A stretch of DNA of 31,763 bases from Deltaproteobacteria bacterium (lineage in GTDB: Bacteria > Desulfobacterota_B > Binatia > UBA9968). The stretch lies in assembly GCA_027297485.1 (NCBI GenBank), contig JAPUHZ010000162.1, positions 1-31,763 of the forward strand. Reading direction: 5' to 3'. The position numbers and the translations under genes are program-made. Position 1 is the stretch's first letter. Each line of letters begins with the position of its first letter. The notes under the pieces are model-generated. The model worked only from the letters and a program-made list of their open reading frames with translations. It had not been told where the DNA came from and ran no database searches. Of the stretch, positions 23,689 to 31,653 are shown one piece after another.

Positions 23689-24170
23689 TTTTTTCTTTCC
23701 TTAACTTTGATGGAGATTGAAGGTTCACTGACCCTCTCCATTCTCTTGCGCCCGTCCCTTTCTAACACCACAGCATCCGGACGTATCTCCCAAACCGTCT
23801 CTTCCCCTACCTTTTCACCTACCACAACAGCCTGACCATCAAGAATCGCGACCGCTTCGGGCCGCCCAACAATAATGGCCCTAACTTGCAGGTCTTCCCT
23901 GTCCCTCCCCCTTGCCTCTTCCTCCTCAGTTAAAAAGGGGTTGCGCCCCCATGGAGTGCGTTCGTCTATTACGTTTTTTTTAACGCTGACCTCGGCAATG
24001 CTCCGGCCAGCGACTTTTCGCAGGACGGGCTGGGGGGAAGACGACTTTGCCGCTACACTGGCCGTTTTCTTTCTGCTCAGCATCGCTACCCATCCTGGAC
24101 GGAGGTAATAACCTGCCAACCCCACAAAGATCAAAATCGAAACTAAAAGCAGCCAGCGATCTCGATTCAT
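23685..24170 (-). CDS. PilP/MshK-like pilus assembly protein
   Basis: 161 residues. There is one N-terminal membrane span (about 6-24), a linker, a GRNPFLTEEEEAR segment near 75 that recalls the 'RDPF' of PilP/MshK proteins, and a small beta domain (VRAIIVGRPEAVAILDGQAVVVGEKVGE, IRPDAVVLERDGR) typical of PilP/GspC homology regions. Such proteins link the inner-membrane PilN/PilO complex to the secretin. The overlaps with pilO (4 bp) and the secretin gene (4 bp) place it in the alignment subcomplex. Identification rests on position and pattern more than on strong motifs. Confidence 0.75.
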   Translation of the reverse strand: MNRDRWLLLVSILIFVGLAGYYLRPGWVAMLSRKKTASVAAKSSSPQPVLRKVAGRSIAEVSVKKNVIDERTPWGRNPFLTEEEEARGRDREDLQVRAIIVGRPEAVAILDGQAVVVGEKVGEETVWEIRPDAVVLERDGRKRMERVSEPSISIKVKERKK

Positions 24171-24817
24171 TTTACTTTTGCCGACAGCTCATCTCTTCGG
24201 TAATAGGCATTCAGAACGACCTCCACTGCCACTAAAGGCACGCCCCTTCTCAACTGCAGGGACTGAATTGTGATTAGCCGGGGAATCTTATGTAGCGCCT
24301 CAAGAAAATAGGCGGTCTCCCGGTAGTCTCCAGCAAAAGCCACTCTAATGGGAAAAGAGTCTATCGGTCCGGAACTCCCCGGGACCTTGGAGGAAACGAG
24401 GGGAGTTGGCCTAGGAACAACCACCTGTGTTGCACCGCCCGCAGTCACGAATGACTGGCCCACACCTGGAGAGGCAACCCCTTTACCTGTATTAAACGAA
24501 ATGTCAGAGAGGCTATACTTTTCAGCCAATCGCGTGATCTCCTGGAGAATTGGGGGAATATCTTTATCCCTGGGCAGCAATCGGAACAGTCGGTCCTGCG
24601 CCTTTTGTAAATTCCTCCTCTCTTCCGGGGTCAAAGGAGGGTAATTTTTCCAAACCTCTTGTCCTTTGCTGAGATTAGTTTCCAACTGAACGACCTCCAT
24701 CTTAAGGCGCTGGATATTACGAATCTTGAGAACCCAAAAGACGATCAAAATCAAAGTAAGGACCCCTACGACCAAAACAAAAGACTGAGGACTACTTTTA
24801 AAGCCCGGCCAAATCAT
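24167..24817 (-). CDS. pilO-like: PilO-like pilus assembly protein
   Basis: 216 residues. One membrane span (about 14-32), a coiled coil (about 33-85, IQRLKMEVVQLETNLSKGQ with a following leucine-rich helix), then a ferredoxin-like periplasmic domain (IPPILQEITRLAEKYSLSDI, and FPIRVAFAGDYRETAYFLEALHKIPRLITIQSL). This is the PilO/GspM plan. PilO pairs with PilN across the inner membrane and contacts PilP. A Ser/Thr/Val/Pro-rich insert separates the halves. Its ATG comes directly after the stop of the pilM-pilN fusion. Confidence 0.85.
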   Translation of the reverse strand: MIWPGFKSSPQSFVLVVGVLTLILIVFWVLKIRNIQRLKMEVVQLETNLSKGQEVWKNYPPLTPEERRNLQKAQDRLFRLLPRDKDIPPILQEITRLAEKYSLSDISFNTGKGVASPGVGQSFVTAGGATQVVVPRPTPLVSSKVPGSSGPIDSFPIRVAFAGDYRETAYFLEALHKIPRLITIQSLQLRRGVPLVAVEVVLNAYYRRDELSAKVK

Positions 24818-26407
24818 CTAGATCCCCCTCAAATGACTGCGGACCTCAAACTGGACCTTGGTCTTCTTGACCTTCACTTGATCCGCTCTGGTTTGACCGG
24901 TCGCTACCGTACCAGGCACTCCAGGCTTTTTTGTCATCGGCCCTTCAACCTTTTCCGTAAAGGTCGAGATCTCCAGTGGAAGCAACTCGATCTCCTCCAA
25001 GTAAGGGGAGTTCTTCAAGCCCTGATAAAAACGGTTAAAAGCGGCCTGCGCCGTGTAGGAGTCGAGAGAAACGACTTGCCCTTTGAGGGTGATGAGCCAG
25101 TCCCCTTCATCCCTTTTAAGGATCATGGATTGAAGGATTAAGTCCGGAGGGGCCAGGCGGCTTAGCACTTTAAAAAGCACAACCCACGATGTCTCACCGA
25201 TGAGGCTCGAACCTAAAGATTGCGCCAGCAGCTTCTCGTTATCGTGTAAAGTGCGGCCTTGTTCAGCCGCTTGAATAGCGGGGAGCCACTGCGCATATAG
25301 GGCAGTCCTGTCTTCCAAACGCCTTTGATAATGGCTCTCCATACGAACAAGAATCAGTTGCACCCCTAAAAAAAACAACAGGAGGATAACAGGCGTTGCT
25401 GGTCGATTTAACGAAGAAAAGTCTATTTTGGGTACTCTAATTACCGACCTCCGCGCCGGTTTTGGTGCTAGATTGATTCCCGGCTGGACGGCAGTAGCGG
25501 CCACCAAACCAAGCGGGATCAAAAAAGAGGGAAAAATATCTCGAAAAACATTGGACCGTTCCCCCAGGGGAGCCAAATCAAGAGCCGGACCCGGCCGAAC
25601 AACCTCTCCTTCGACCCCTATCTCTCTCTGCAAGCGAGCCTTAAGATCCTCCAATCCGTTTTCGCCACCGAGGAGAAAAGTGATCTCTCCCTCCCCTGGA
25701 TAACGCTGCCGGTAGTAAAGGAGCGCTCGATTGGCCTCCCTCAGGGCCTCCTCCAACAAAAAAGCATCCTCCTTCCGTTCCGACGGCCTGCTGGAAAATT
25801 CCCGGTAAAAACTCCAGACCCCATCCTTAACCCCGAGCAGATAGCCCTGCTGACCTCCCATATAAAGGACCAGACGCAGCCCCCTTTCCCCTCCTAGGAC
25901 AAACTTAAGAGAACGAAGCAAGGAGATAGGAGTGGTTGTCAGCAAAGCCGGTTTGAGGTGACACCGCTCCAAAAGTTGAAGTGTCCCATCTACCTGGGAT
26001 CTGGGGGCGATGGCCACCAAGACTCGGAGTTGTTTGAGATTGCCCGACTCATTCTCTTCGATAACCTCCCAGTCAAAAACCGTATCTTTCTCTCCAGGTC
26101 CCACCACTGCCCGCATTTCCCTTCCCACCACAAGGCCCAACTCCCTGAGTGGCATGGAAGGGAGATCAAGGACCCGGTGCACTACCCCAGGACCTGAGAG
26201 AGCAAGGGCGGCCGATGAGGACCCTAGGCTGTTCCTGACGATTAGTGTTTCCAACTGTTGGGCGGTACTCTCCGGGTTGGAGACGAGAAGTTCCTCCACA
26301 ACAAAATCCTCTACCCCAAGCCTAGGCCCTGATACGGCGCCCTGAATAAGATGAAGCTGCCTGGACCCCATCTCGATGGCTAAAACACCAGAGGCGCCAA
26401 AGGCCAT
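24818..26407 (-). CDS. pilM-pilN-like: PilM-PilN fusion (GspL-like) pilus assembly protein
   Basis: 529 residues. Residues 1-290 are PilM-like, an actin/ASKHA fold (VLAIEMGSRQLHLIQ, AALALSGPGVVHRVLDLPSMP, LRLVLYMGGQQGYLLGVKDG, ITFLLGGENGL). Residues 315-529 are PilN-like: a membrane-proximal INLAPKPARR (the usual PilN start is INLLP), a span at about 345-362 (VILLLFFLGVQLILV), a coiled coil and a periplasmic PilN domain. PilM sits in the cytoplasm and binds the short N-terminal peptide of PilN; fused, the two are obligately joined, as in GspL of type II secretion. It lies 2 bp after pilC, with GGAGG inside the end of pilC. Confidence 0.88.
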   Translation of the reverse strand: MAFGASGVLAIEMGSRQLHLIQGAVSGPRLGVEDFVVEELLVSNPESTAQQLETLIVRNSLGSSSAALALSGPGVVHRVLDLPSMPLRELGLVVGREMRAVVGPGEKDTVFDWEVIEENESGNLKQLRVLVAIAPRSQVDGTLQLLERCHLKPALLTTTPISLLRSLKFVLGGERGLRLVLYMGGQQGYLLGVKDGVWSFYREFSSRPSERKEDAFLLEEALREANRALLYYRQRYPGEGEITFLLGGENGLEDLKARLQREIGVEGEVVRPGPALDLAPLGERSNVFRDIFPSFLIPLGLVAATAVQPGINLAPKPARRSVIRVPKIDFSSLNRPATPVILLLFFLGVQLILVRMESHYQRRLEDRTALYAQWLPAIQAAEQGRTLHDNEKLLAQSLGSSLIGETSWVVLFKVLSRLAPPDLILQSMILKRDEGDWLITLKGQVVSLDSYTAQAAFNRFYQGLKNSPYLEEIELLPLEISTFTEKVEGPMTKKPGVPGTVATGQTRADQVKVKKTKVQFEVRSHLRGI

Positions 26408-26409
26408 AC

Positions 26410-27618
26410 CTACCTCCGACCTACTTTACCCAACGCGTCATAGAGGGGAACAAAAATCGACAGGGCAACCACGAGGACCACACCTGCCAGCAATACAATG
26501 ATGAGAGGTTCCAAAACCGCAAAAACCTTTTTAACCGTGGCAGGGATCTCCCGATCGTAAAATTCAGTCACCTTTTCCAAGGAGTTATCGATTGTACCCG
26601 TGCTCTCCCCGACAAAAACCATCCGGACGAGCAGCGGAGGAAAAGCACCGGTCTCCTGGAGCGAACGCCAAAGGGAATTGCCTTGGATGACTTTCTCCCT
26701 CGTCTCCTTAACCGCCTGAGCAAGGATCGCATTCCCCACAATTCGCTCGGTAATGGAGAGGCTTTGGGTGATATCCACTCCTGTTCGGAGAAGGACTCCC
26801 AAGTGGTGCGCAAAACGCGAGAGACAGATCTTTTCCACGAGCCCACCGACCACCGGAATTCTCAACTTGATCGCGTCTAGGATATATTGCCCCCCCTCGT
26901 TTGCCTTGAGTATCCGAATAAGGACAAAAAAGCTCGCAATTCCCAACAGGACCCAATACCAGTGGTAGCGGACGATATCGGCCACCAATATGACGGCCCG
27001 TGTAAGAAAGGGCAGAGGCACATTAAGACGCTGAACAACGGGAAGAATTCTTGGGAAAACAAATCCCAACAAGACACCCATAACCATCATAACGGCAATC
27101 AGAACCACCGACGGATAAATAGTTGCCCTCTTGATCTCGGAGGCCAATCCGTCCTGCCATTCGAGGAAATCGACCAGTCGCTGCAGTACCTTATCCAAAC
27201 TCCCACTGGCCTCTCCCGCCTTAACCATACTGACATAAACTTCCGAAAAGATGAGAGGATGATGTGACAACGCCTCAGATAGGCTGCTCCCTCCGCGCAG
27301 TTCTTCCATGATAACTTGAATAGCTTTCTTCATCGTAGGGTTCGCGGTCTGTTGCTCCATATCCTCAAAGGACTCAAGTATGGGGATTCCAGCTCCGACG
27401 GAAGTGGACAGGTGAACGGTGAAGTTGATCAGCTCCCTCCTCTTGACCCGCGGGGCTATGATAGAGCTTAGACCGGTAGACCTCTCCGGCTTAGCAGCGA
27501 CGAGATAGAGATTCATCTCGCGGAGGGTCACGGCCAGCTCCTCCTCATTGTCGGCAAGCATGACTCCGCCCACTTTTTGCCCTGCGCCATCTCTCGCCCG
27601 GTAGTTAAAACGAAGCAT
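26410..27618 (-). CDS. pilC (gspF-like): Type IV pilus/type II secretion inner-membrane platform protein
   Basis: 402 residues. Two repeats of the GspF/PilC domain: first about 65-190 (FTVHLSTSVGAGIPILESFEDME, LRGGSSLSEAL, MVKAGEASGSLDKVLQRLVDFLE), then about 265-390 (FAHHLGVLLRTGVDITQSLSITE, GNSLWRSLQETGAFPPLLVRMVFVGESTG). Three hydrophobic spans: about 168-190, 217-235 and 370-390. The protein is the membrane platform that the PilB ATPase rotates to insert pilin. The N-terminal FNYRARDGAGQKVGG is typical. Length is normal. It follows pilB after 48 bp. Confidence 0.95.
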   Translation of the reverse strand: MLRFNYRARDGAGQKVGGVMLADNEEELAVTLREMNLYLVAAKPERSTGLSSIIAPRVKRRELINFTVHLSTSVGAGIPILESFEDMEQQTANPTMKKAIQVIMEELRGGSSLSEALSHHPLIFSEVYVSMVKAGEASGSLDKVLQRLVDFLEWQDGLASEIKRATIYPSVVLIAVMMVMGVLLGFVFPRILPVVQRLNVPLPFLTRAVILVADIVRYHWYWVLLGIASFFVLIRILKANEGGQYILDAIKLRIPVVGGLVEKICLSRFAHHLGVLLRTGVDITQSLSITERIVGNAILAQAVKETREKVIQGNSLWRSLQETGAFPPLLVRMVFVGESTGTIDNSLEKVTEFYDREIPATVKKVFAVLEPLIIVLLAGVVLVVALSIFVPLYDALGKVGRR

Positions 27619-27666
27619 CTTCCTAATCAGTGGTTAGTCAATAGTAGATGATCGGCCGTTCGCTAT

Positions 27667-29391
27667 TCACACGGTACAGGCAACCCGAACAACCTCATCC
27701 AAGGTCGTAATGCCTTGACCGGCCTTTTGTATGCCATCTTCCATCATGGTCGTCATACCTTCTCTTCTAGCCTTTTGGAGAATTGCCTGGGCAGAACTAC
27801 GTTGGGTGATCATCTGAGCGATGGCCGGGGAGACGGCCAGAATTTCAAAAATAGCGATGCGCCCTCGGTATCCGGTCTGGAAACAACGGTGGCACCCCTT
27901 CCCACGATAAAAGGCGTGTTCCTTCTTTCCCCGGTTTAGGCCTAACAGTTGGAGGAGGGAATCGTCCGGCACTGTCTTCTCCTTGCAATGGAGACAAACC
28001 TTTCGTACCAACCTCTGCCCGACAACGGCAATGAAGCTGGACGCCATCAGGGAAGGGTTAACATCCATATCCAGCAAACGAGAGATAGCACCTACAGCGT
28101 CATTGGTATGGAGGGTACTGAACACAAGGTGGCCGGTTAAAGCAGCCCGGATCGCCACATCCACGGTCTCCGTATCCCTCATCTCCCCGACCAAGATGAT
28201 ATCAGGATCTTGACGCAGCATCGCCCGCAACCCGGAGGCGAAGGTCAAACCTGCCTTCGGGTTGATCTGAGACTGGCTGACATCGGCAATCTCATATTCC
28301 ACGGGATCTTCCAGGGTCATGGTGTTCTTTTCAATAGTGTTCACAAAAGCCAAGGTCGAATAGAGGGTCGTTGTCTTCCCCGAACCGGTAGGTCCAGTGA
28401 CCAGGATAATTCCGTTAGGTTTCTGAACGCTCTTCCTAAAGAGGCTGAGTTCGGATTGGGACAATCCGAGTTGCTCCAAACCTACGATCATTTTTTCCTT
28501 ATCGAGGATCCTCATCACGATCTTCTCGCCGTTGATGGTAGGAAAGGTAGAGACTCGGAGGTCGTAGTTTTTCCCTTCCCAGGGAAAACCGATGCGACCA
28601 TCTTGGGGGAGGCGATTTTCTGAGATGTCGATATTGGCCATGATCTTGATTCGGGTGCTTACCGCCGGCTGAAGAAGCTTGCTGATGTTAGGACGGCTAT
28701 ACAGAATGCCGTCTATCCGGAAACGGGTCTTCACGGTTTCCTCCTTGGGTTCGATGTGGATATCCGTCACCTCTTCCCGAATCGCACGGGTAATCAACGC
28801 ATCGACCAACCGTATCACCTGAGGCCCCACGATCTCTTCCACTTCCTGAGTCCCGGCGTAACCCTCCTTTTCTTCCTTTTCCTCCGTTTGGGCGGACCCA
28901 TTACCCCCTGCTCTGTAGTATTTCTCAATGGCCTCCATGATCCTTGATTCCGGGGCATAGTGGGCGTCTATATAGAGTCGGGTCATAAATTGGAGATGGT
29001 CGAGCGTAGCAAGCTCAAAGGGGTTAGCCATGGCAACTGTGAGCCGATTCTGGTCAAGAGAAATAGGAAGAACTTTGTGTTCCAAAGCAAACTGACTGGG
29101 GACTTTTTTCAGGGCCTCTTGGTCTATTCGCACATGGCCGAGATCTACCTCCTCTATACCTGCATCTTTGGCCAATAGTTGCTGGACACTTTCCCTACCC
29201 AGGCCGCAAAGTTCCTGGAGTAGGTCAGGAAGGAGTTTCCCTGTTTTTTCCTGTTCCTTGATGGCCATTGCCAACTGTTTATCTGTAATGAGCCCTGCCT
29301 CTACGGCAAGCCTCCCCACACCCCCTTTTCTAACCTCCCGGCCACCTTCCGCGGATAGCTCTTTTTTCAGTGCGCTTTCTTTAGCGTCCAT
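27667..29391 (-). CDS. pilB-like: Type IV pilus extension ATPase (PilB/MshE/GspE type)
   Basis: 574 residues. The N-terminal 155 residues resemble an MshEN domain (GRLAVEAGLITDKQLAMAI, LPDLLQELC, then VPSQFALEHKVLPI), a module that binds c-di-GMP in MshE; the motif departs from the RLGxxL consensus, so binding is uncertain. The core holds Walker A GPTGSGKTT (333-341), Asp box, Walker B DPDIILVGEMRD (395-406), His box GHLVFSTLHTND (420-431), and the zinc tetracysteine C466/C469/C500/C503. It drives pilus extension. No pilT-like retraction ATPase is in the window. No Shine-Dalgarno is visible before the ATG, which is unusual for this gene set. It is the first gene of the pilus operon. Confidence 0.95.
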   Translation of the reverse strand: MDAKESALKKELSAEGGREVRKGGVGRLAVEAGLITDKQLAMAIKEQEKTGKLLPDLLQELCGLGRESVQQLLAKDAGIEEVDLGHVRIDQEALKKVPSQFALEHKVLPISLDQNRLTVAMANPFELATLDHLQFMTRLYIDAHYAPESRIMEAIEKYYRAGGNGSAQTEEKEEKEGYAGTQEVEEIVGPQVIRLVDALITRAIREEVTDIHIEPKEETVKTRFRIDGILYSRPNISKLLQPAVSTRIKIMANIDISENRLPQDGRIGFPWEGKNYDLRVSTFPTINGEKIVMRILDKEKMIVGLEQLGLSQSELSLFRKSVQKPNGIILVTGPTGSGKTTTLYSTLAFVNTIEKNTMTLEDPVEYEIADVSQSQINPKAGLTFASGLRAMLRQDPDIILVGEMRDTETVDVAIRAALTGHLVFSTLHTNDAVGAISRLLDMDVNPSLMASSFIAVVGQRLVRKVCLHCKEKTVPDDSLLQLLGLNRGKKEHAFYRGKGCHRCFQTGYRGRIAIFEILAVSPAIAQMITQRSSAQAILQKARREGMTTMMEDGIQKAGQGITTLDEVVRVACTV

Positions 29392-29414
29392 AATTTTAAA
29401 CTGATTTCATTTAA

Positions 29415-29442
29415 TTGACTTCTATAACGTGCCGATTATACT
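29415..29442 (+). promoter_or_regulatory. Divergent promoter of the sigma-54 activator gene
   Basis: TTGACT (29415-29420), 16-base spacer, TATACT (29437-29442). The start is near 29449, about 118 bases before the gene. It shares bases 29437-29440 with the pilus-operon -10, so RNA polymerase could occupy only one promoter at a time. Confidence 0.6.
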
Positions 29443-29463
29443 AGTGACCAGAACAAAATGCAA
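29435..29463 (-). promoter_or_regulatory. Promoter of the pilus operon
   Basis: On the minus strand: TTGCAT (complement of 29458-29463), 17-base spacer, TATAAT (complement of 29435-29440), a perfect -10. The start is near 29428, giving a short leader of about 37 bases. The -10 overlaps that of the divergent promoter. Confidence 0.6.
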
Positions 29464-29566
29464 TTATAAAGTGGCGATAAGGAATTGGTTTTATTCCTGT
29501 AAATGATGTTTTACTTTCTATAGACTCTAAACCCTCTGCCCCGCCCTTTTCCTGAATTAGGAGAGG

Positions 29567-31342
29567 GTGCAGGTGGGGGTTATTGAATGGTCAGAACCGG
29601 TGAGCGAAAAAGGGCAAATAATCCCGCGCGATTCATCAAGAGAGCATCTGAATCTTCGCCTGATTGTAGCCATCCCTGTAATTTTCATTCTTGTCGCCCT
29701 TAGCGTGGGCTTCTTGGCCATGTTCCTGACCCAATTTGTCCTCGGTCTTCCACCGCCAAGCTCCAAGGGCCTCCTTGTGTTGCGCCTAGTAATTGTCGGA
29801 TCATCTCTCCTCGCCGGTCTCACCGGTGCACTGGTGGCCTTTGGTATCACAAAGCCCATCCGAAGGGTTATTCTCGAGGCGCAAGAAATGATTCGATACG
29901 TAGAGCCCGACCCCCCGGCCGTCGAGGCTGCCAATGAAGTGCACGCCCTTTCTATCCTCTTCGACCAGGCCTTGATTTCTTTCATTGAGCTCGTACAGGC
30001 CAGAGAAATGCTCGACAGTGTCAACGAAGGAATAGTCGCGCTGGACCAGGAAGGAAAAATTGCCGGAATGAACCTTCTCGCCCAAGAGATATTAGCGATT
30101 TCCCAGAAAGAGGGACACCATAAGAGCTTTAATGACCTCTTGGGCAAAGCGGCCAATGACCGTATTCTTCTAGACATGATTAAAAGCTCCCTTAGAGACC
30201 AGGAGGAAAGGATCCACACTCGGGTCCCGCTCCACTCCCCATCGGGAAAAGAGTATCTGCTCTCCGTTAAGGTTTCTCCCCTCAGGCTGAAAAAAGAACC
30301 AAGAGAATTCATCGGCGTCATTATTAACTTTAAAGAACAGCCGGGCGGATCTCACGAATTCCCTGAGATCATAGGCAAAAGCGACCAGTTCAACGAGGTC
30401 TTGACTCTGGTGGCCAAGGTCGCCCCTACCGACTCAACAATCCTCCTGATGGGCGAGAGCGGCACAGGGAAAGAGGTCATCACAGATGCCATCCATCGCT
30501 TGAGCCGACGTAAAGACAAGCCGTTTATCAAGCTGAATTGCGCGGCCATTCCCGAAGGGCTATTGGAGAGCGAACTCTTTGGCCACGAAAGGGGGGCGTT
30601 TACCGGCGCGGTCAGCAAAAAGCCCGGAAAGTTCGAGCTGGCAGACGGAGGAACCATCTTCCTTGACGAGATAGGAGACATGAGCCCATCGACTCAGGCT
30701 AAGGTCCTTAGAGTGCTCCAACAAAAGGAGTTTACTCCGGTAGGGGGAGAGCAGGTAAAAAAGGTGGATGTCAGGATCATAGCCGCCACCAATAAAGAGC
30801 TGCTCCAGGAGGTCCAGCAGGGGAACTTCCGTGAGGACCTTTTTTATCGTCTGAACGGGATGACGATCAGTATCCCGCCCTTGAGAGAGAGAAAGTCGGA
30901 TATCCCTTTTTTAGCCGATCACTTCCTGGAAAAGACGGCAAAGAGAAACCATATTCAAAAGAAGTCCCTCTCACGAAGTGCCCTGGATCACCTCTTGGGC
31001 TATTCTTGGCCGGGCAATGTCCGGGAGCTAGAGAACGCCATAGAAAGAGCTTCTCTGCTCTCCAATGGCACGGTCATTCAATCCGAAGACTTTACTTCGA
31101 CCCCTTACACCTCCCTTAGGCCTACCGCCCATGATATCGAAGAGGATTGGCTGGAGAGCAAAGCCTCATTGAATGAGACGCTGGAGGTGGTTGAGAAGGA
31201 ACTCATAATCCAGGCCTTAAAAAAGAGCCGGGGGATTCAGATTGAAGCGGCAAAGCTATTAGGCCTGAACCACAAGAACCTTTGGCATAAGATAAAAAAA
31301 CATAAAATCGCTGCGGGAGATTTAAAGAACAGTAATAGCTAA
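29567..31342 (+). CDS. Membrane-bound sigma-54-dependent transcriptional activator (PilR/NtrC family, no receiver)
   Basis: 591 residues. Two membrane spans (about 30-59 and 69-94), a HAMP-like stretch (95-147, TKPIRRVILEAQEMIR), a PAS-like sensor (about 148-256), the AAA+ sigma-54 activator (268-505) and a Fis-type helix-turn-helix (about 540-580). Motifs: GESGTGKE (296-303), GAFTGA (343-348, contacts sigma-54), FLDEIGD (365-371), FREDLFYRLN. No phosphoreceiver and no kinase domain, so it is a one-component regulator that fuses a PilS-like membrane/PAS sensor with a PilR-like output. GTG at 29567 has a close AGGAG; GTG at 29573 is better spaced. Its probable target is the -24/-12 promoter of the prepilin gene directly downstream. 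Confidence 0.9.
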   Translation: MQVGVIEWSEPVSEKGQIIPRDSSREHLNLRLIVAIPVIFILVALSVGFLAMFLTQFVLGLPPPSSKGLLVLRLVIVGSSLLAGLTGALVAFGITKPIRRVILEAQEMIRYVEPDPPAVEAANEVHALSILFDQALISFIELVQAREMLDSVNEGIVALDQEGKIAGMNLLAQEILAISQKEGHHKSFNDLLGKAANDRILLDMIKSSLRDQEERIHTRVPLHSPSGKEYLLSVKVSPLRLKKEPREFIGVIINFKEQPGGSHEFPEIIGKSDQFNEVLTLVAKVAPTDSTILLMGESGTGKEVITDAIHRLSRRKDKPFIKLNCAAIPEGLLESELFGHERGAFTGAVSKKPGKFELADGGTIFLDEIGDMSPSTQAKVLRVLQQKEFTPVGGEQVKKVDVRIIAATNKELLQEVQQGNFREDLFYRLNGMTISIPPLRERKSDIPFLADHFLEKTAKRNHIQKKSLSRSALDHLLGYSWPGNVRELENAIERASLLSNGTVIQSEDFTSTPYTSLRPTAHDIEEDWLESKASLNETLEVVEKELIIQALKKSRGIQIEAAKLLGLNHKNLWHKIKKHKIAAGDLKNSNS

Positions 31343-31505
31343 TTTTAGTCTGTAATTCTAGCTATACATTAAAAAATCTAAAAAAACTAGACTCTCCTGA
31401 TATCCGCCTACCAAATGACACTTTACGCCTCACGGTTTAAAAGTTATTGTTTTTCTTAGTGTTTCTACTACTTGTTTTTCACAGTTTGTCATTAACTTTC
31501 CAGGC

Positions 31506-31521
31506 TGGCATCAAAATTGCT
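31506..31521 (+). promoter_or_regulatory. Sigma-54 (-24/-12) promoter of the prepilin gene
   Basis: TGGCATCAAAATTGCT: GG (31507-31508) and GC (31519-31520) are exactly 10 bases apart, as required. The predicted start is near 31532, about 120 bases before the prepilin start. Confidence 0.8.
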
Positions 31522-31575
31522 GGATTTAGTGTTTATACTACTTGTTTTTCACAGTTTGTTATTAACTTTCCAGGC

Positions 31576-31591
31576 TGGCATCACAATTTCT
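31576..31591 (+). promoter_or_regulatory. Duplicated, degenerate sigma-54 promoter copy
   Basis: TGGCATCACAATTTCT: the -24 GG is intact but the -12 GC has become TC, which should abolish or greatly weaken promoter activity. It may still bind sigma-54 weakly through the -24 element. Confidence 0.6.
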
Positions 31592-31653
31592 GGATTCGAA
31601 AAATCAGCGGCTTACGAAATGAAAATCCATTACCTATGCGAAAGGAAGCCATT

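Larger units (their letters stand above)
31456..31595 (+). repeat. 70-bp tandem duplication before the prepilin gene
   Basis: Units 31456-31525 and 31526-31595 match at 66 of 70 positions by eye; differences at 31464/31534, 31490/31560, 31514/31584 and 31519/31589. Each unit carries a T-rich segment (CTTGTTTTTCACAG) and a TGGCA element. The preceding 31343-31455 is AT-rich with no further recognisable signal. Confidence 0.93.
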
